DNA from: Hybos culiciformis
Taxonomy: Eukaryota; Arthropoda; Insecta; Diptera; Hybotidae
Length of the DNA stretch: 64,000 nt
Assembly (NCBI GenBank): GCA_964007475.1
Contig: OZ023274.1
Location: 89,489,213 to 89,553,212, forward strand
Direction: 5' to 3'
How positions within the stretch are numbered: position 1 is the stretch's first letter; each line of letters opens with the position of its first letter. Made by a program: the position numbers and the translations under genes. A model generated the notes under the pieces. The model had not been told where the DNA came from. It searched no databases and saw only the letters and a program-made list of their open reading frames with translations. This document shows positions 36,926 to 49,211 of the stretch, piece after piece.

Positions 36926-39800
36926 ATATATATGTATATCTATGTTTATACATTATATGTATATTTTCTTTTCTCTTGTACATTGCATTGGATTTAATTT
37001 ATTTATTTTGCAAATTTTACAAAATTATGCAAATAAGTATAAGGAACATGGACCTTTACTTATTTGTATGTTGTATAAATATATACATAAATCTACATAA
37101 TATCTAAGTTAACCATATAATATTGAAATATATATATAATTATACATTATATATGTGTATATCAAATTCGGTCCTTGCATTTTAAATTTTTTAATTAAAA
37201 CCTACATAAGTATCTATAGGTACTTTTATATATAGGGAAAGTTTTATATTATTTTATATGAATAAAATAATTTTAATCAAATTATTTTTATAAAAATTAC
37301 AAAAAAAAATAGCTAACAATATTCAAATGAGGGGAGAGAATATATTTGCGATATTATTTATAATTATATATAATTTAAAATTTAAAATTTTTTTCTTTAT
37401 AATTTATATACATAATTATAATTAACTACCAACAATTAGTATAAGTCAAGTAGGTCCCTTATATTTTATCTTCAACCGAAGACGACAATGTTTCTTGAGT
37501 ATTATTTTCTACATCAAGTACCTAAATATAATAAATTATTTGTTTAAATTTAACTGAATTAAATCTAACCATTAGTAAATATTAAACACAAAGATGTCAA
37601 TAAATGTGAAATTTACCTTATTTTATTATATGAACATTAGTAAAGAATATTGCCTTCGAATATTATTTTATAGAAATTGGGTGGTGTTTAACACATAAAA
37701 TAATATTATTATCATATTTATATTCATATTTATGCATTAAAATTAGTATAACACCAACCTCATCCTCACATACTTATTATTTTTATGAAAGTAAAATCCT
37801 ATTGCTAATATTGTCTTTAATTTCTAAATTATATGCAATTTTCAATACAAAACACACGTAAGATTAACATTATTATTTTTATTATTATTATTATTATTTT
37901 AATGTTCAATGTCTGTAAATATGCATAAGTAACTATATAGTATGTATATTACATTTTCGTATGCAATTTAGGTTTTCAAAATCTATGAAAAGATAGAGTA
38001 TGATGTGTCAAAAATTATATATATACATATTTTTTTTTTATAAGCAAGAATAAAGTAGGTATTATTCTTGGGTAACAAAAATTATTATATATTTTTTTGT
38101 ACCTTATTCATACGTATAGAATTTTCTTTAACTACGTGTATATATTGTATTTAAACTAAATCAATGCATATAATATTATGTTTGAAGAAAACACACACAT
38201 TTTTACAAATGTTTAATATGAAATTTATACTTATAGTTTAAGACTATTTAGAAAATTGCATATATAGTTGCATTTATGCATATTTGATGTAGGTATACTA
38301 CAAGTATGCCTGAATGAATCGGACGTCTGCATTATTATAATTATAGTTTTGTTTTTGCATGACATTTACGAATACAATACTTTTCTTAAATGTTAAAATA
38401 TTTAATTAATAAGTAAACTTTTAAGAATGCAAGATTAGAGATATAACTTAAGGCAAAATGTTTGTAAAAAAACGTTTCAAATTATGGAACTCTTTAGAAC
38501 CAGAATTAAGGAGTTAAATTGGATAAAAATTAGTTTTAGATCGTCTTCAATAATTCGAGATAAATTAATATATAAAACCATAAAGGAAGTATAATATAGA
38601 GTAACTATGTCAAACAACTTTTTAAAATAACGTTTTTATTTTTTTTCCTATTTTTTCAGGCCCCCAAAACATATGTATAAGCAAAAAAGCTTTTCTATTT
38701 TCTCTAATACTCATTAATTTTTTTTCTATTTTGAGGATGTTTAGTTTTATTACAACAAAGTTCTAAAAATTCGAATGTAGTTGTGCGAAAAATCATAACA
38801 AATGAATAAATGAAAAAATATGTGTCTAAATTATGTATTGTTATGGTGTGCTAATATCAATTTATAACATCTATGATTTTTTTTTTTAAAACTAGCATCT
38901 TCGTCTTTATTGAAATTTATAAAATCCTTATCATAAGTTATTTCAAATCAATAAATATATATATTGCAATTTAATTTTTACATTAATAAAGAGATAATAT
39001 GTCATAATATTTTATCTCCTTTGGATAAAATATTCTTAAACGATAGTGGGAGACATTGTTTTATTTTTATCGTGAATTTACGTTTAATTAGTTCATTCTT
39101 TAAAATAAATGTATATATTAAAATATTTTGCATGAACTTTGTTTTAACTATTTAAATTTTGAAATATAAGGACATTAAAAAAATTATATCGGAATATTTT
39201 ATTATTATTGGAAATTTATCAATTTGGATACGGAATTAAAATAAGTATAAATAATTTGAATAAAATAAAGTAAATATTTATTCATTTATTTTATTTATTA
39301 ATAAGTAGGTAAACGCACTTTTTTGAATGCGCGACCTTCACTTAAATAATTTAGTAATTCATGAAGTTAGAGCTCCATAAAAAGTAGTCGGCTAAACAAG
39401 TTATCTTCTATCGACCCCAATCATAAAAAAAAAAAAAAAAATAAAAAAAAACTAATGATGTCCTTGAATTGAAATCAGAACAATTTTTATATCACAAAAA
39501 TTATGACAATGATTTGGAAATATTTTATTTGATCTGTTTGAAATTACCAGATTTCGTATAAAAATGTTTGATAACTATTTTGCTCAACATTTTTATAAAA
39601 AAAAGAATTTTAACAAACTGTATGCAATGCTGTTTGTACGCAATAAAATTATCAAAAAAATATGATTTCTGGTTCACCGAAACAGACGAATGTTATGAAC
39701 ATAGATTTAAATTTTTGGAGTTGTTATTAACACTTTTAATAATAAAAGGCTCAAAATTTTTAAAAGGGATATTATTACAAAGTTAAAGTATACTTTGAAA
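36926..39800. other. A+T-rich intergenic DNA, no gene seen
   Basis: No credible gene on either strand. Includes a short (ATT)n tract near 37875-37900 and an isolated GTCTGCATT context near 38325. The plus-strand frames at 38964-39155 and 39568-39786 have more varied residues than most here but no recognisable domain; I treat them as chance. Confidence 0.45.
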
Positions 39801-39853
39801 CCAAAATAAAAAACAAAAAAAACATTATTCCAATGATATAAAATAATGTGAAC

Positions 39854-40107
39854 ATCGTCGGTCTCATGCAAAAATCACGGAACTGCAAAAACATAGTTTT
39901 GAGAAAATTGGATTTAAATTTCTTTTTTTTAGTACGTTTTGATATTTTCGGGAAAATAGAAATAGTCATTGCGTATATATAATTTATGACAGCTTTCAAC
40001 TTCTAACTTTGAACATATTAAAATTTTAGTTTTTTATGATTTTTCTACAATATTAGGTCAAAACGGCCAAAATTACAGTTTCGTGATTTATGCACAAGAC
40101 CGACGAT
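39854..40107. mobile_element. Small TIR element (MITE) with ATCGTCGGTCT termini
   Basis: The left end ATCGTCGGTCT, followed by ATGCAAAAATCACGGAACTG, is inverted at the right end, where CAGTTTCGTGATTTATGCAC precedes AGACCGACGAT. About 33 bp per arm match at roughly 85% by eye. The 254-bp element has no coding capacity; the minus-strand open frame at 39775-39999 crosses its left end. Target-site duplication not resolved. Confidence 0.75.
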
Positions 40108-41127
40108 ATGTAAATTAAACATGTAATAAAATGAATTTATTAATGCTTTCAAAAATAATTTTTTTATTTACATTTATCTAACCCAATTTTTTTTTTTATA
40201 GAGAACAAATACTAGTAAACATTAAAATACAATTATAATAAAGGAAATATTTTGTTTATTTTTAAAAGCTTTATAAAAAAAATATTTTAAAAGCTATAAA
40301 GCTCTCTCGTTATAGCGTTATATTCTAAAAAAAATAAAAGCTTGGGGGTCTGATCTAATTTTGTTCAACTTTTTTTATTCGAATTTTTTGTATGGGACTA
40401 GTTCCTCTATTTATACTTCCTTTATGATAAAACATAAAAAATTAGATATAGATATAGATATACTCAGTAAGTATTAGAACTTTTAATAGAAGTTGTTTTT
40501 GAACAATAATAGTTTATGTCTCATTCTCATTCAAAATTAGAAATGTCATATTCCAAGAAAGTGTTGACTTAATTATAAAATGGGAAAAATAGAAGTTTTT
40601 TTTTGCACTCTGGAAAATTTAAAAACATTTTTCTGTTTTCTGTTTTCGCATTTGTTTTTGAAAAGGCCGTGAAAAGTGCTTAAAAGATTGTATTGAAAAA
40701 ACTTCTGGAGTAATTTCAAAAAAAATATATTTGAATTTAATTTCTGGGAAAAAACTGCAATTTATCAAAAAAATTAAAAAAAAATTGTATAATTTATTGA
40801 AATTAATTAAAAATTAAAGAAATTCAAATGTCACCAGCCCTGGACAGTGATATTTTAGCTTTATTTCTGCGTTTGTTTTTTTTTAATTATCTGTTTCCTT
40901 TACTTCACAATCTCAACAAATATATTCCAACTTTTCAAAGGCCCAGTTGAGCCAAAAAAAACTCGATATTTTAAGTATCCGTCTCACTCATCCTGGAGCT
41001 AGTTAAATATTCTCTAATATATCAAAAAATCACTTCAGATGAGATTGGATTGATCCTACAATGAAAGCAAAACTAAGCCATTTTTTCGCAGTGAGGTGTC
41101 TTAATCAATTTTTTTTTTATAAATGAA

Positions 41128-41685
41128 ATGGACGTTTTGAATTCTAGAAATAGTAAGTTTATCAAATCACTGTTCAATCTGCAACCTCAGAGCGAAAGAA
41201 GATGTTTTCCATCTTTTGGCAATTTGTCCAATTTAAAATCACACTCGCCTAGCCTATTTCAAGAAAAAAACGCTCACTATGTGCGAAGTAATAAACCTAT
41301 TAAACGGCTCTGATTGGAACGCATTGTATTGCTACATTTTAGATGTGTTAAAGTATAGGTCTCTTATTATAGATGAGTTTAATTAGAAAATTGATTTCAG
41401 TATTTCAAACAACTTTTTGAATTTTTGTGCTTCTTTTGATTAATTTTTTTTTATTTTTTATTTATTTATCATGTCATTAATAGTTATATTAAAGTTTCTT
41501 TTATTTATTAGATTTAGCAAACGGCTTTGGCCATCGCTATTTTACTATCGTAGTTAATAAGATATAGTTAAACATTAAACGTTTAATACATATTTATCAT
41601 AATTATTATAACATATAAACTTTGTATTGAAATTTGAATTTGAATTAATAAACGATTTACTTACTTACTTACTTAGTAAGTTTAT
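41128..41685 (+). mobile_element. Probable LINE 3' end with (TTAC)n tail
   Basis: The frame at 41128-41313 ends with FQEKNAHYVRSNKPIKRL. This resembles the C-terminal end of Jockey/CR1-type reverse transcriptase proteins, which often finish with an Arg/Asn-rich NSPI-R-like motif. A stop and about 330 bp of A+T-rich sequence follow, including CGGCTTTGGCCATCGCTATT at about 41522. AATAAACG then precedes a short TTAC array (about 41655-41680). Short tandem tails are usual for several LINE clades. The assignment is inference; the 5' part is missing. Confidence 0.45.
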
Positions 41686-42242
41686 ATAATGTGGAAAAGC
41701 TTTGTGAAAGATGTTTTGAAAATTGTTTATCTATTTGTTTGTCTATTATTTCAATATTAAAATCAATAAACTTACTACGTTACTTCAACACAAAATAACA
41801 TAACTTCAAAATCACCACAGAAATATGGAAAATAGCAAAAAAAAATATTTTTATCAAATCAATAAGTTTCGTTGATCTAAAAAAAAACATTCAAATAACT
41901 GGGGATGATGAATCAACATGCTTACTATCTTTAAATTCATAACGAAAATTCCTGCTGTCAGGGGATGTTTTTTTTTTAAATGTTTCTACAACATACAAAT
42001 TTCACAATATGTAGTTTTTTGTCAAAATTTCATTTAGAATGGCCATTGCTTAACATTATATCAGAGGTTAGAGAACTCTCAAGTTTTTTTTATAATTTAA
42101 AAAAATTTTCTTTTATAGTTTTTCTTAATACATACATAATATTATGTAGATTTTCTAAAAAAAATTTATAAGATTAATTAAAAATTTTTTTTTAATGAAT
42201 TTGATAAGAACTGTATAGTTATTAGTTAGAAAACAAAAATGG

Positions 42243-42830
42243 TTATTAATTTCAATTAATTTTTATTTTAGAACATTTCCAGATATTATATACTTAATAT
42301 TCATGTTGATGATGGAAAAAATACGCATAATCAGAGAAAACTATAAAAATTATTACATAACATTAAATACTTATATATAAAAAAAAAATCGGTGGTACCT
42401 ACATAAAATTAGCGAAGCAATAAAAAAAAAAAACGAAAAACGAAAAAAGTTGAACCAATCAAATTCTTTGTTTACGGAAATCATAGTTCAGCATCCCAAA
42501 TATGGATAAAACACGCAAAAATAATCTACAACTAAAAGAGAAAATTTCTTCACAAATAAAAAAAAAAAAAACAAAAGTAAATATCGCTGTTTTATCATCA
42601 GATGTTATGCAATTTACTTTTTTTGAACAATCAACAAAAAAAAAGCGACAGGAGAAAAAGCGCGAAAAACAACTTTTCACAAAAAAAAAAAACTCACACA
42701 AAATAATAACAAAAATCAAAGCTTTTAGGAAAATAAAAAATACAAAAATAATGTATGCACCATATTCATATAAAAAAAAATAGACAGTTTTACTCATTAA
42801 TATTATTGTTATGTCATGCGCGGCGCGCGC
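42243..42830 (+). repeat. Duplicated block, copy 2 (pairs with 5397-6000)
   Basis: The best-conserved part of the large duplication. The anchors listed for copy 1 are at 42324, 42400, 42452, 42489, 42660 and 42815. Between anchors the two copies share A- and T-runs of similar length. Copy 2 ends with GCGCGGCGCGCGCG at about 42817-42831, where copy 1 has only GCGC. The overlapping open frames at 42459-42797 (minus) and 42502-42783 (plus) are Lys/Phe-rich and not supported as genes. Confidence 0.75.
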
Positions 42831-42831
42831 G

Positions 42832-43530
42832 ATTATATTAAAGTGAAGAAGTATAATATTAGAAAATACTTATAATCTATGATGGAAAGCCTTAATAAAC
42901 TTTAATATTTTTTTCTCAAGCTTACAAATAATTATTATATCTTGAAATTAAAGTTCTTATTTAATTTAATTATTATTTTATATTTATTTTGATTTGAATT
43001 AATCTAAAAGTATATTTTATGGGAAAACAACATTAAAAATAATCTTTAATATATTCAAAAAAAATTTAAAGGATTAAAAAATTGTGTTAGGGAAAACATT
43101 TGGACAATTTATTTTAGTTTTCCCATCTGAATTTGATGAAATTTAGTATTAGATTGAATTAAAAAAAAATCTATGAACAAAAATATGAGTTTTTTTTATT
43201 ATCTAATATGAACATAATAATTAGAATAAAAATGCAGATATAAACTACATAATATGATATTTTCATACCTACCTACTTTTATAAATTCAATATACTTCTG
43301 AAGGGCTTTGAAGCTTTGGGCTCGTTTTCCAATCTGTGCAACTTATTCATTATATACTTGAGATCTAATTGATTGTTTTTTATTATAGAATCATATAAAT
43401 ATTTTTTAAAATACTTGTTGTTGAGTGAAATACAAAAAAAAAAAGAAGTGGTAAACTTTAAATACTTAACGTAGTTAAAATTCACTATTTTCACTCAAAA
43501 CAAAAGATTAATCGAACATGGCGGTGGTAT
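42832..43530. other. A+T-rich DNA, no gene seen
   Basis: No motif-bearing open frame. The minus-strand frame at 43279-43494 (71 residues) has slightly more varied composition than neighbours but no recognisable domain and no conserved splice context that I could build on. Confidence 0.4.
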
Positions 43531-43534
43531 CCGG

Positions 43535-43745
43535 AATATTCGTCTAAAATAATTCGTCTATAAATAATTAGTCTAAAAACTATTTATCTAATAACATTTC
43601 GTATAAAAGTGCAATTCGTCTAAAAATAATTAGTCTAAAAATTAAACATCGAATAAAATTTCGTCTAAAAGGACAATTCGTCTAAAAACAATTAGTCTAA
43701 AAACTTTTCATATAATAACAGTTCTTCTAAAGGAGTTCGTTTCAG
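43535..43745 (+). repeat. 62-bp tandem repeat (TTCGTCTAAAA unit)
   Basis: AATTCGTCTA starts at 43551, 43613 and 43675, exactly 62 bp apart. Each unit carries AATTCGTCTAAAAA, AATTAGTCTAAAAA and a third TTCGT(C/A)TAAAAG-like box, so each unit is itself built from a shorter degenerate repeat. Copies differ at several positions. No coding frame. Confidence 0.85.
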
Positions 43746-43918
43746 AAGGAACATCGTTTAAAATTAATTAATTAATAAAACTATATTATATCAATTTCAA
43801 CTACATTATTCAATAATTTAAAAACAAAACAAATTTTCATTTATTATATTTTTAATGTTTAATTTAATATTAAATTTGAGTAAGACGGAATAAGCGGACA
43901 ATTTGTCTTAAATTGAGT

Positions 43919-44062
43919 AGTCACAAAATTCGTCCACAATCAGGGATTACAACCCTATTTGCATGTAAATTGCGCGCGCGTTTTGATTGTAGTCACAAAA
44001 TTCGTCCACAATCAGGGATCACAACCCTATTTAACAAAATTTTGCATGTAAATTGCGCGATT
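43919..44062 (+). repeat. 72-bp tandem duplication
   Basis: AGTCACAAAATTCGTCCACA starts at 43919 and 43991. Both are followed by ATCAGGGAT(T/C)ACAACCCTATTT and GCATGTAAATTGCGCG. The second copy has an 11-bp insertion (AACAAAATTTT) and the first an expanded GCGCGCGCG. The TTCGTC core hints at kinship with the 62-bp repeat just upstream. Confidence 0.85.
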
Positions 44063-44303
44063 TATTAGATTTTATTTGAAGTTTCTTAAATAGTTTTGCT
44101 TCCTGAGTTTTATAAGACAAAATTAAAAAAAAAAAATTCTCTATCTCTCTTGTAATAAATGAAGGTTCAAACGTAACCCTGAATCGGGGAAAATGTTGAA
44201 TATAATGCTTTATTACTAAATTATGTATCTACCTACGTTTTATTATGATATTTTATTAAATATATTTCTAAACAAAACATTTTTGAAGTTCATAATTAAG
44301 TAT

Positions 44304-45645
44304 TACTAAGTAACTAAGTAACTAAGTAACTAAGTAACTAAGTAACTAAGTAACTAAGTAACTAAGTAACTAAGTTACTAAGTAACTAAGTAACTAAGTA
44401 ACTAAGTAACTAAGTAACTAAGTAACTAAGTAACTAAGTAACTAAGTAACTAAGTAACTAAGTAACTAAGTAACTAAGTAACTAAGTAACTAAGTAACTA
44501 AGTAACTAAGTAACTAAGTAACTAAGTAAGAAAGTAACTAAGTAACTAAGTAACAAAGTAAATAAGTAACTAAGTAACTAAGTAACTAAGTAACTAAGTA
44601 ACTAAGTAACTAAGTAACTAAGTAACTAAGTAACTAAGTAACTAAGTAACTAAGGAACTAAGTAACTAAGTAACTAAGTAACTAAGTAACTAAGTAACTA
44701 AGTAACTAAGTAACTAAGTAACTAAGTAACTAAGTAACTAAGTAACTAAGTAAATAAGTAACTAAGTAACTAAGTAACTAAGTAACTAAGTTACTAAGTA
44801 ACTAAGTAACTAAGTAACTAAGTAACTAAGTAACTAAGTAACTAAGTAACTAAGTAACTAAGTAAGTAAGTAACTAAGTAACTAAGTAACTAAGTAACTA
44901 AGTAACTAAGTAACTAAGTAACTAAGTAACTAAGTAACTAAGTAACTAAGTAACTAAGTAACTAAGTAACTAAGTAACTAAGTAACTAAGTAACTAAGTA
45001 ACTAAGTAACTAAGTAACTAAGTAACTAAGTAACTAAGTAACTAAGTAACTAAGTAACTAAGTAACTAAGTAACTAAGTAACTAAGTAACTAAGTAACTA
45101 AGTAACTAAGTAACTAAGTAACTAAGTAACTAAGTAACTAAGTAACTAAGTAACTAAGTAACTAAGTAACTAAGTAACTAAGTAACTAAGTAACTAAGTA
45201 ACTAAGTAACTAAGTAACTAAGTAAATAAGTAACTAAGTAACTAAGTAACTAAGTAACTAAGTTACTAAGTAACTAAGTAACTAAGTAACTAAGTAACTA
45301 AGTAACTAAGTAACTAAGTAACTAAGTAAGTAAGTAACTAAGTAACTAAGTAACTAAGTAACTAAGTAACTAAGTAACTAAGTAACTAAGTAACTAAGTA
45401 ACTAAGTAACTAAGTAACTAAGTAACTAAGTAACTAAGTAACTAAGTAACTAAGTAACTAAGTAACTAAGTAACTAAGTAACTAAGTAACTAAGTAACTA
45501 AGTAACTAAGTAACTAAGTAACTAAGTAACTAAGTAACTAAGTAACTAAGTAACTAAGTAACTAAGTAACTAAGTAACTAAGTAACTAAGTAACTAAGTA
45601 ACTAAGTAACTAAGTAACTAAGTAACTAAGTAACTAAGTAACTAA
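44304..45645 (+). repeat. 1.34-kb satellite array of the 8-mer AAGTAACT
   Basis: About 168 head-to-tail copies of an 8-bp unit with very few variants. Variants include AAGTTACT (44376, 44791, 45263), AAGTAAATAAGT (44751, 45223), AAGTAAGTAAGT (44866, 45330), a small mixed cluster at 44527-44563 and one AAGGAACT at about 44655. The TAAAT and TTACT variants recur together 472 bp apart, showing block duplication inside the array. It is not the insect telomere repeat (TTAGG). Stops occur in every frame, so it is non-coding. Confidence 0.97.
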
Positions 45646-47880
45646 TTAATAATATTTTAATATAACAAAAATTATCTTTTTGTAAGTTAATTACAACTTT
45701 AGGTAAATAAGTATAACTTATTTAAAATTAAATATATTTTTAGATCATTACGTGGTAATTTTTATTTTATATATTTTTTTATATTATTATTAGAGGCATT
45801 ATTAATTTTTTATTCAATGAATTTTCTTTTCTTTTGGTTTCTTAGAAAATAAAGATGGGTCGATTTAATTTTCAAGTATTGGGAGCATTCATTAAAATTA
45901 TTAATGTCAACTTAAAGTTAATATCTTTGGTTTTTGAATAAAATTATTTTAAAATGTTAATATCAAGTGAAGTGAAAGTATATTTCAAATTTTTAAAACA
46001 TTGGAAGATAGTCCTCTAAACTGAATATGTCATATTTGCGACACAATTATTTTTTAAAGAAGATATAGCTATTGTAAGAAAATATTGGGACCATTTCACT
46101 TCATCTTATGAGTTTTTTTTAGTTCATCAAATGTTCAACTTTGTTCTTACAAACTACATTTAGCTTAACCTTCATGGAAAATAATCAAAAATATAAACAC
46201 TGATGACTCCAGAAGATTTACTCTCATTTTTTGGGTCTTATTTGGTATTATATATTTGGTATTATATAATTACTTTAACGAAACTTTTGATAAAAATAAT
46301 GAATAATAATTAGAATATATAAATACTAAAAATTTTGTAAATATAAATTTCCTTTAATTTTCAACTTCTATTCAACTCATATTTTATGAATTAACAAAAC
46401 AGGTGGATGTAATAATTCTCAATTATCAATTTAGTTTTTTTGATTTCATCCTAAATTTTCTTATATCATATCCTTGATTGCGATCCAACCTAAATAAAAC
46501 ACAATAAAAATATAACACGAAAAGAAAATGGAAAAATAAAAAAAAAAAACTAAATAACTATTATACATATATAGATAACTTTATTATTATTTCAATAAGA
46601 ATACATTATATAGTACTACATATTATGTATATGTAAATTTACCTTTGTCTAGTCCTAATTTAGGGTAAAAAAATTAATTGCTATTGATTCTCTCTATTAT
46701 TATTATAGGAAAAATGGTCAATTTTTTTTTTTCTCTAAGCAAGTAGTGAAATTTATCGTTTATGCAAACACGTTAAAAAACAATTCAATTATATGATTAC
46801 TTAATATAATTGAATTAATAATGGTTTTATATTTATGAATAAATATAAACCAAGTAGTAATAAATAATGAAAAAAAAAAAAAAAATAGAAATTATTATTA
46901 GAATTATTATTTAATTAATTTTAAATATGCGTTTATTAATTTGATTCAATTAAAGTTCATTTAATGTTGGCAAAAAAAAAAATGAAATAATGAAATAAAA
47001 ATTTATCTAAAAGTTTTTTTTTTTTTGGTTACACGCACGAATATTTTTAAAAGTTTTATTTACATAAAATATAAATAAATTATCAAATATTAATTTAATA
47101 TATAAGTCGTTTAATGGGAAAATTGTTTCAAATGGAAAATTCTAAAATATAGAAATATTTTATGTGAATTTGAAATTTTTTTTTATTACATAAATAATAT
47201 ATGTCGATCGATACTGATCATGAAAACAGACAAGAAAGACAAGTCCAAATTCTGGTTCTAAATAAATTTAAAAATTGTTTTTTTTTAAAGTTATTTATGT
47301 AAATCATATTTTTATTTAAAATTTTGGTTAAATTGAAATTATATAATGTAAACATAAAATTATTCGCTATAAATTTTCTTTGGCGTAAAAGAATAAAACA
47401 TTTACATATGTAATACATAATGTACATATATGTTTATGTTTTTTTAAATATAAACTCAATAGAACGCCGATAATGTAATCTCGAAGTTGTAATCTTTTTA
47501 GAATAATTTGTCTTCCGAAATCATGATTAGATGACAGTTTTATTTGATAGAAACTTTCATCATATAATTTCAGGTAGTAGGTTGGGAACTTTTTGTACTT
47601 AATAATTTTTTTCAAATAATATAATGTTCACATATTCAGCTCCATAAAAAAAAAGAGGTGCAAATTGAGTGATAAAACTTCAAAGAAAATTAAAAAAATA
47701 TTCATATATTTTTAACTTCGTGACTTGTTCGAAAGAAATAAAATTTAATATTTTCAACATTTTTAAGACTAACCCATTCGTAAATCCATCACGTAAATTC
47801 ATTTTCAGCATCCAAAAGAGTCCTTGGACACAATCTGCGTATATACAATTTTTTTAAGTTTTTTATCGATTTTCATCTTC
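45646..47880. other. A+T-rich intergenic DNA, no gene seen
   Basis: No supported gene. A short direct duplication of TATTTGGTATTATATA lies near 46239-46268. The minus-strand frames at 47218-47615 and the plus-strand frame at 47669-47857 lack recognisable domains. Confidence 0.45.
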
Positions 47881-47882
47881 CC

Positions 47883-48130
47883 ACATACTAATTTTCATTA
47901 GAACATAAATTTTATATGAAAATATAATTTCAACCCTTTGCCAGTTGACAGCTTATATCTCCGTTGTCCGAACTCGGAGAATTTTACGCTTTGGCTTGGC
48001 TGAAAGTGAAAAAGATTGCGCATATTTTGGCATGTAAGTTAATAAAGTGAGCATTTAAATGGAGGTAAAACAGACGGAAAGACAAACATATAGCTTGTTT
48101 TTTTTAATATTTGATAGTAAATGGGATAAA
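47883..48130 (+). repeat. Dispersed repeat copy and duplication anchor (pairs with 13831-14110)
   Basis: Contains ACATACTAATTTTCAT (47883), ATTTTGGCAT (48023), AACAGACGGAAAGACAAACA (about 48069) and the T-run plus ATTTGATAG terminus (48100). Presence of the same family at the matching place in both arms suggests it was inserted before the duplication, unless the family inserted twice. Confidence 0.65.
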
Positions 48131-48476
48131 AACTTTACGTATGCATTCAATTTAATTAACATGTATGCAATTTTTGAACTCAGAAAATGATTTCAATTTT
48201 AATACTTTAATAGAATCTTTTGAATTATGATCACCAGAAATTTCAGAATAAGCAATATTGTATAGTCAATGTTAATTTTTATATTATTACAATTTCCAAT
48301 GCATATTTCATCATTTATTTATATATTTACATGTATAGAGAAATGAAAAACAAAGTTGAAAACAAACAATTTTTTTTTCTTTAAATTAGTTGAAAACTGA
48401 TGACCTCACTTCATTTAAATCGATTTATTTTAATTATATAATTTAATGAAACTGTACATGACTCATTTTTATGACA

Positions 48477-48541
48477 CAACAACAACAATAATAATAATAA
48501 CAATAATAATAATAATAACAAGAATAACAACAACAACAACT
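48477..48541 (+). repeat. Compound (CAA)n/(TAA)n microsatellite
   Basis: Mixed CAA and TAA triplets, CAACAACAACAATAATAATA and onward, for about 65 bp, ending in ACAACAACAACAAC. Confidence 0.9.
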
Positions 48542-49060
48542 TATACAGCTCAAATATAATTTTCTAATTTGAATTTTTAATTATATGGGGGTTTTTTTTT
48601 TTTTTTAATTATACACATTTTTCATTTTATTTCTTTAATACATAATTATATCAAAGTTACTATTTTCTCTTTCTCTGAACATTTTCTATATAAAGTTTAA
48701 TATTTTATTTTTTTTTTATTTTTGATATTAAAAAATCAACCCTTTTTTTTTTTAAATTACACTCATTTTAGAATAATTATAATTTAACCCCTGTTACCTT
48801 TTATGAAAAATAGAAGAAATTTTAAATAAAGAAGAAAACGTTTTCGTACTAAATTTATTTTTTATTTTTTTTTTTAAGCAACAAATTAGCATTATTTTTT
48901 TTTATATTTTTTTTAATTCAATACGAAAAGGTACTTATAAATAGTAAGAAGTGGAAAAGAGTTATATTTAATTTCAAATGACATTAATTAAAATGTCAAA
49001 ATGGTTATTGTTATCAAAAATTTTTCGGTACAATGTGTAGTGCCAGAACACGGAAGGAGT

Positions 49061-49211
49061 ACATTTGACTGTTAGTAAATGTGGCTGTAATTGCATTTGA
49101 CTGTATTTTCGTTTGACTGAAAATAAAAATGAAGTAAACAGAAATTTACTAAAATATATGTATATTAACAGTCAAATGTATTTGAAGTCAAATGTATTTT
49201 TACAGTCAATT
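49061..49211. repeat. Dispersed palindromic repeat with TTTGACTGT / ACAGTCAAA motifs, copy 2
   Basis: ACATTTGACTGTTAGTAAAT at the left end is loosely inverted by the right-hand part holding TTAACAGTCAAATGTATTT (about 49166) and TTTTTACAGTCAATTG (about 49197). GCATTTGACTGT and GTTTGACTG occur between them. It shares these boxes with 9911-10010. Confidence 0.55.

Noticed and set aside
44304..45645. CRISPR array or telomeric repeat
   Set aside because: There are no unique spacers, only a continuous 8-mer; AAGTAACT is not TTAGG, and the array is internal to ordinary sequence.
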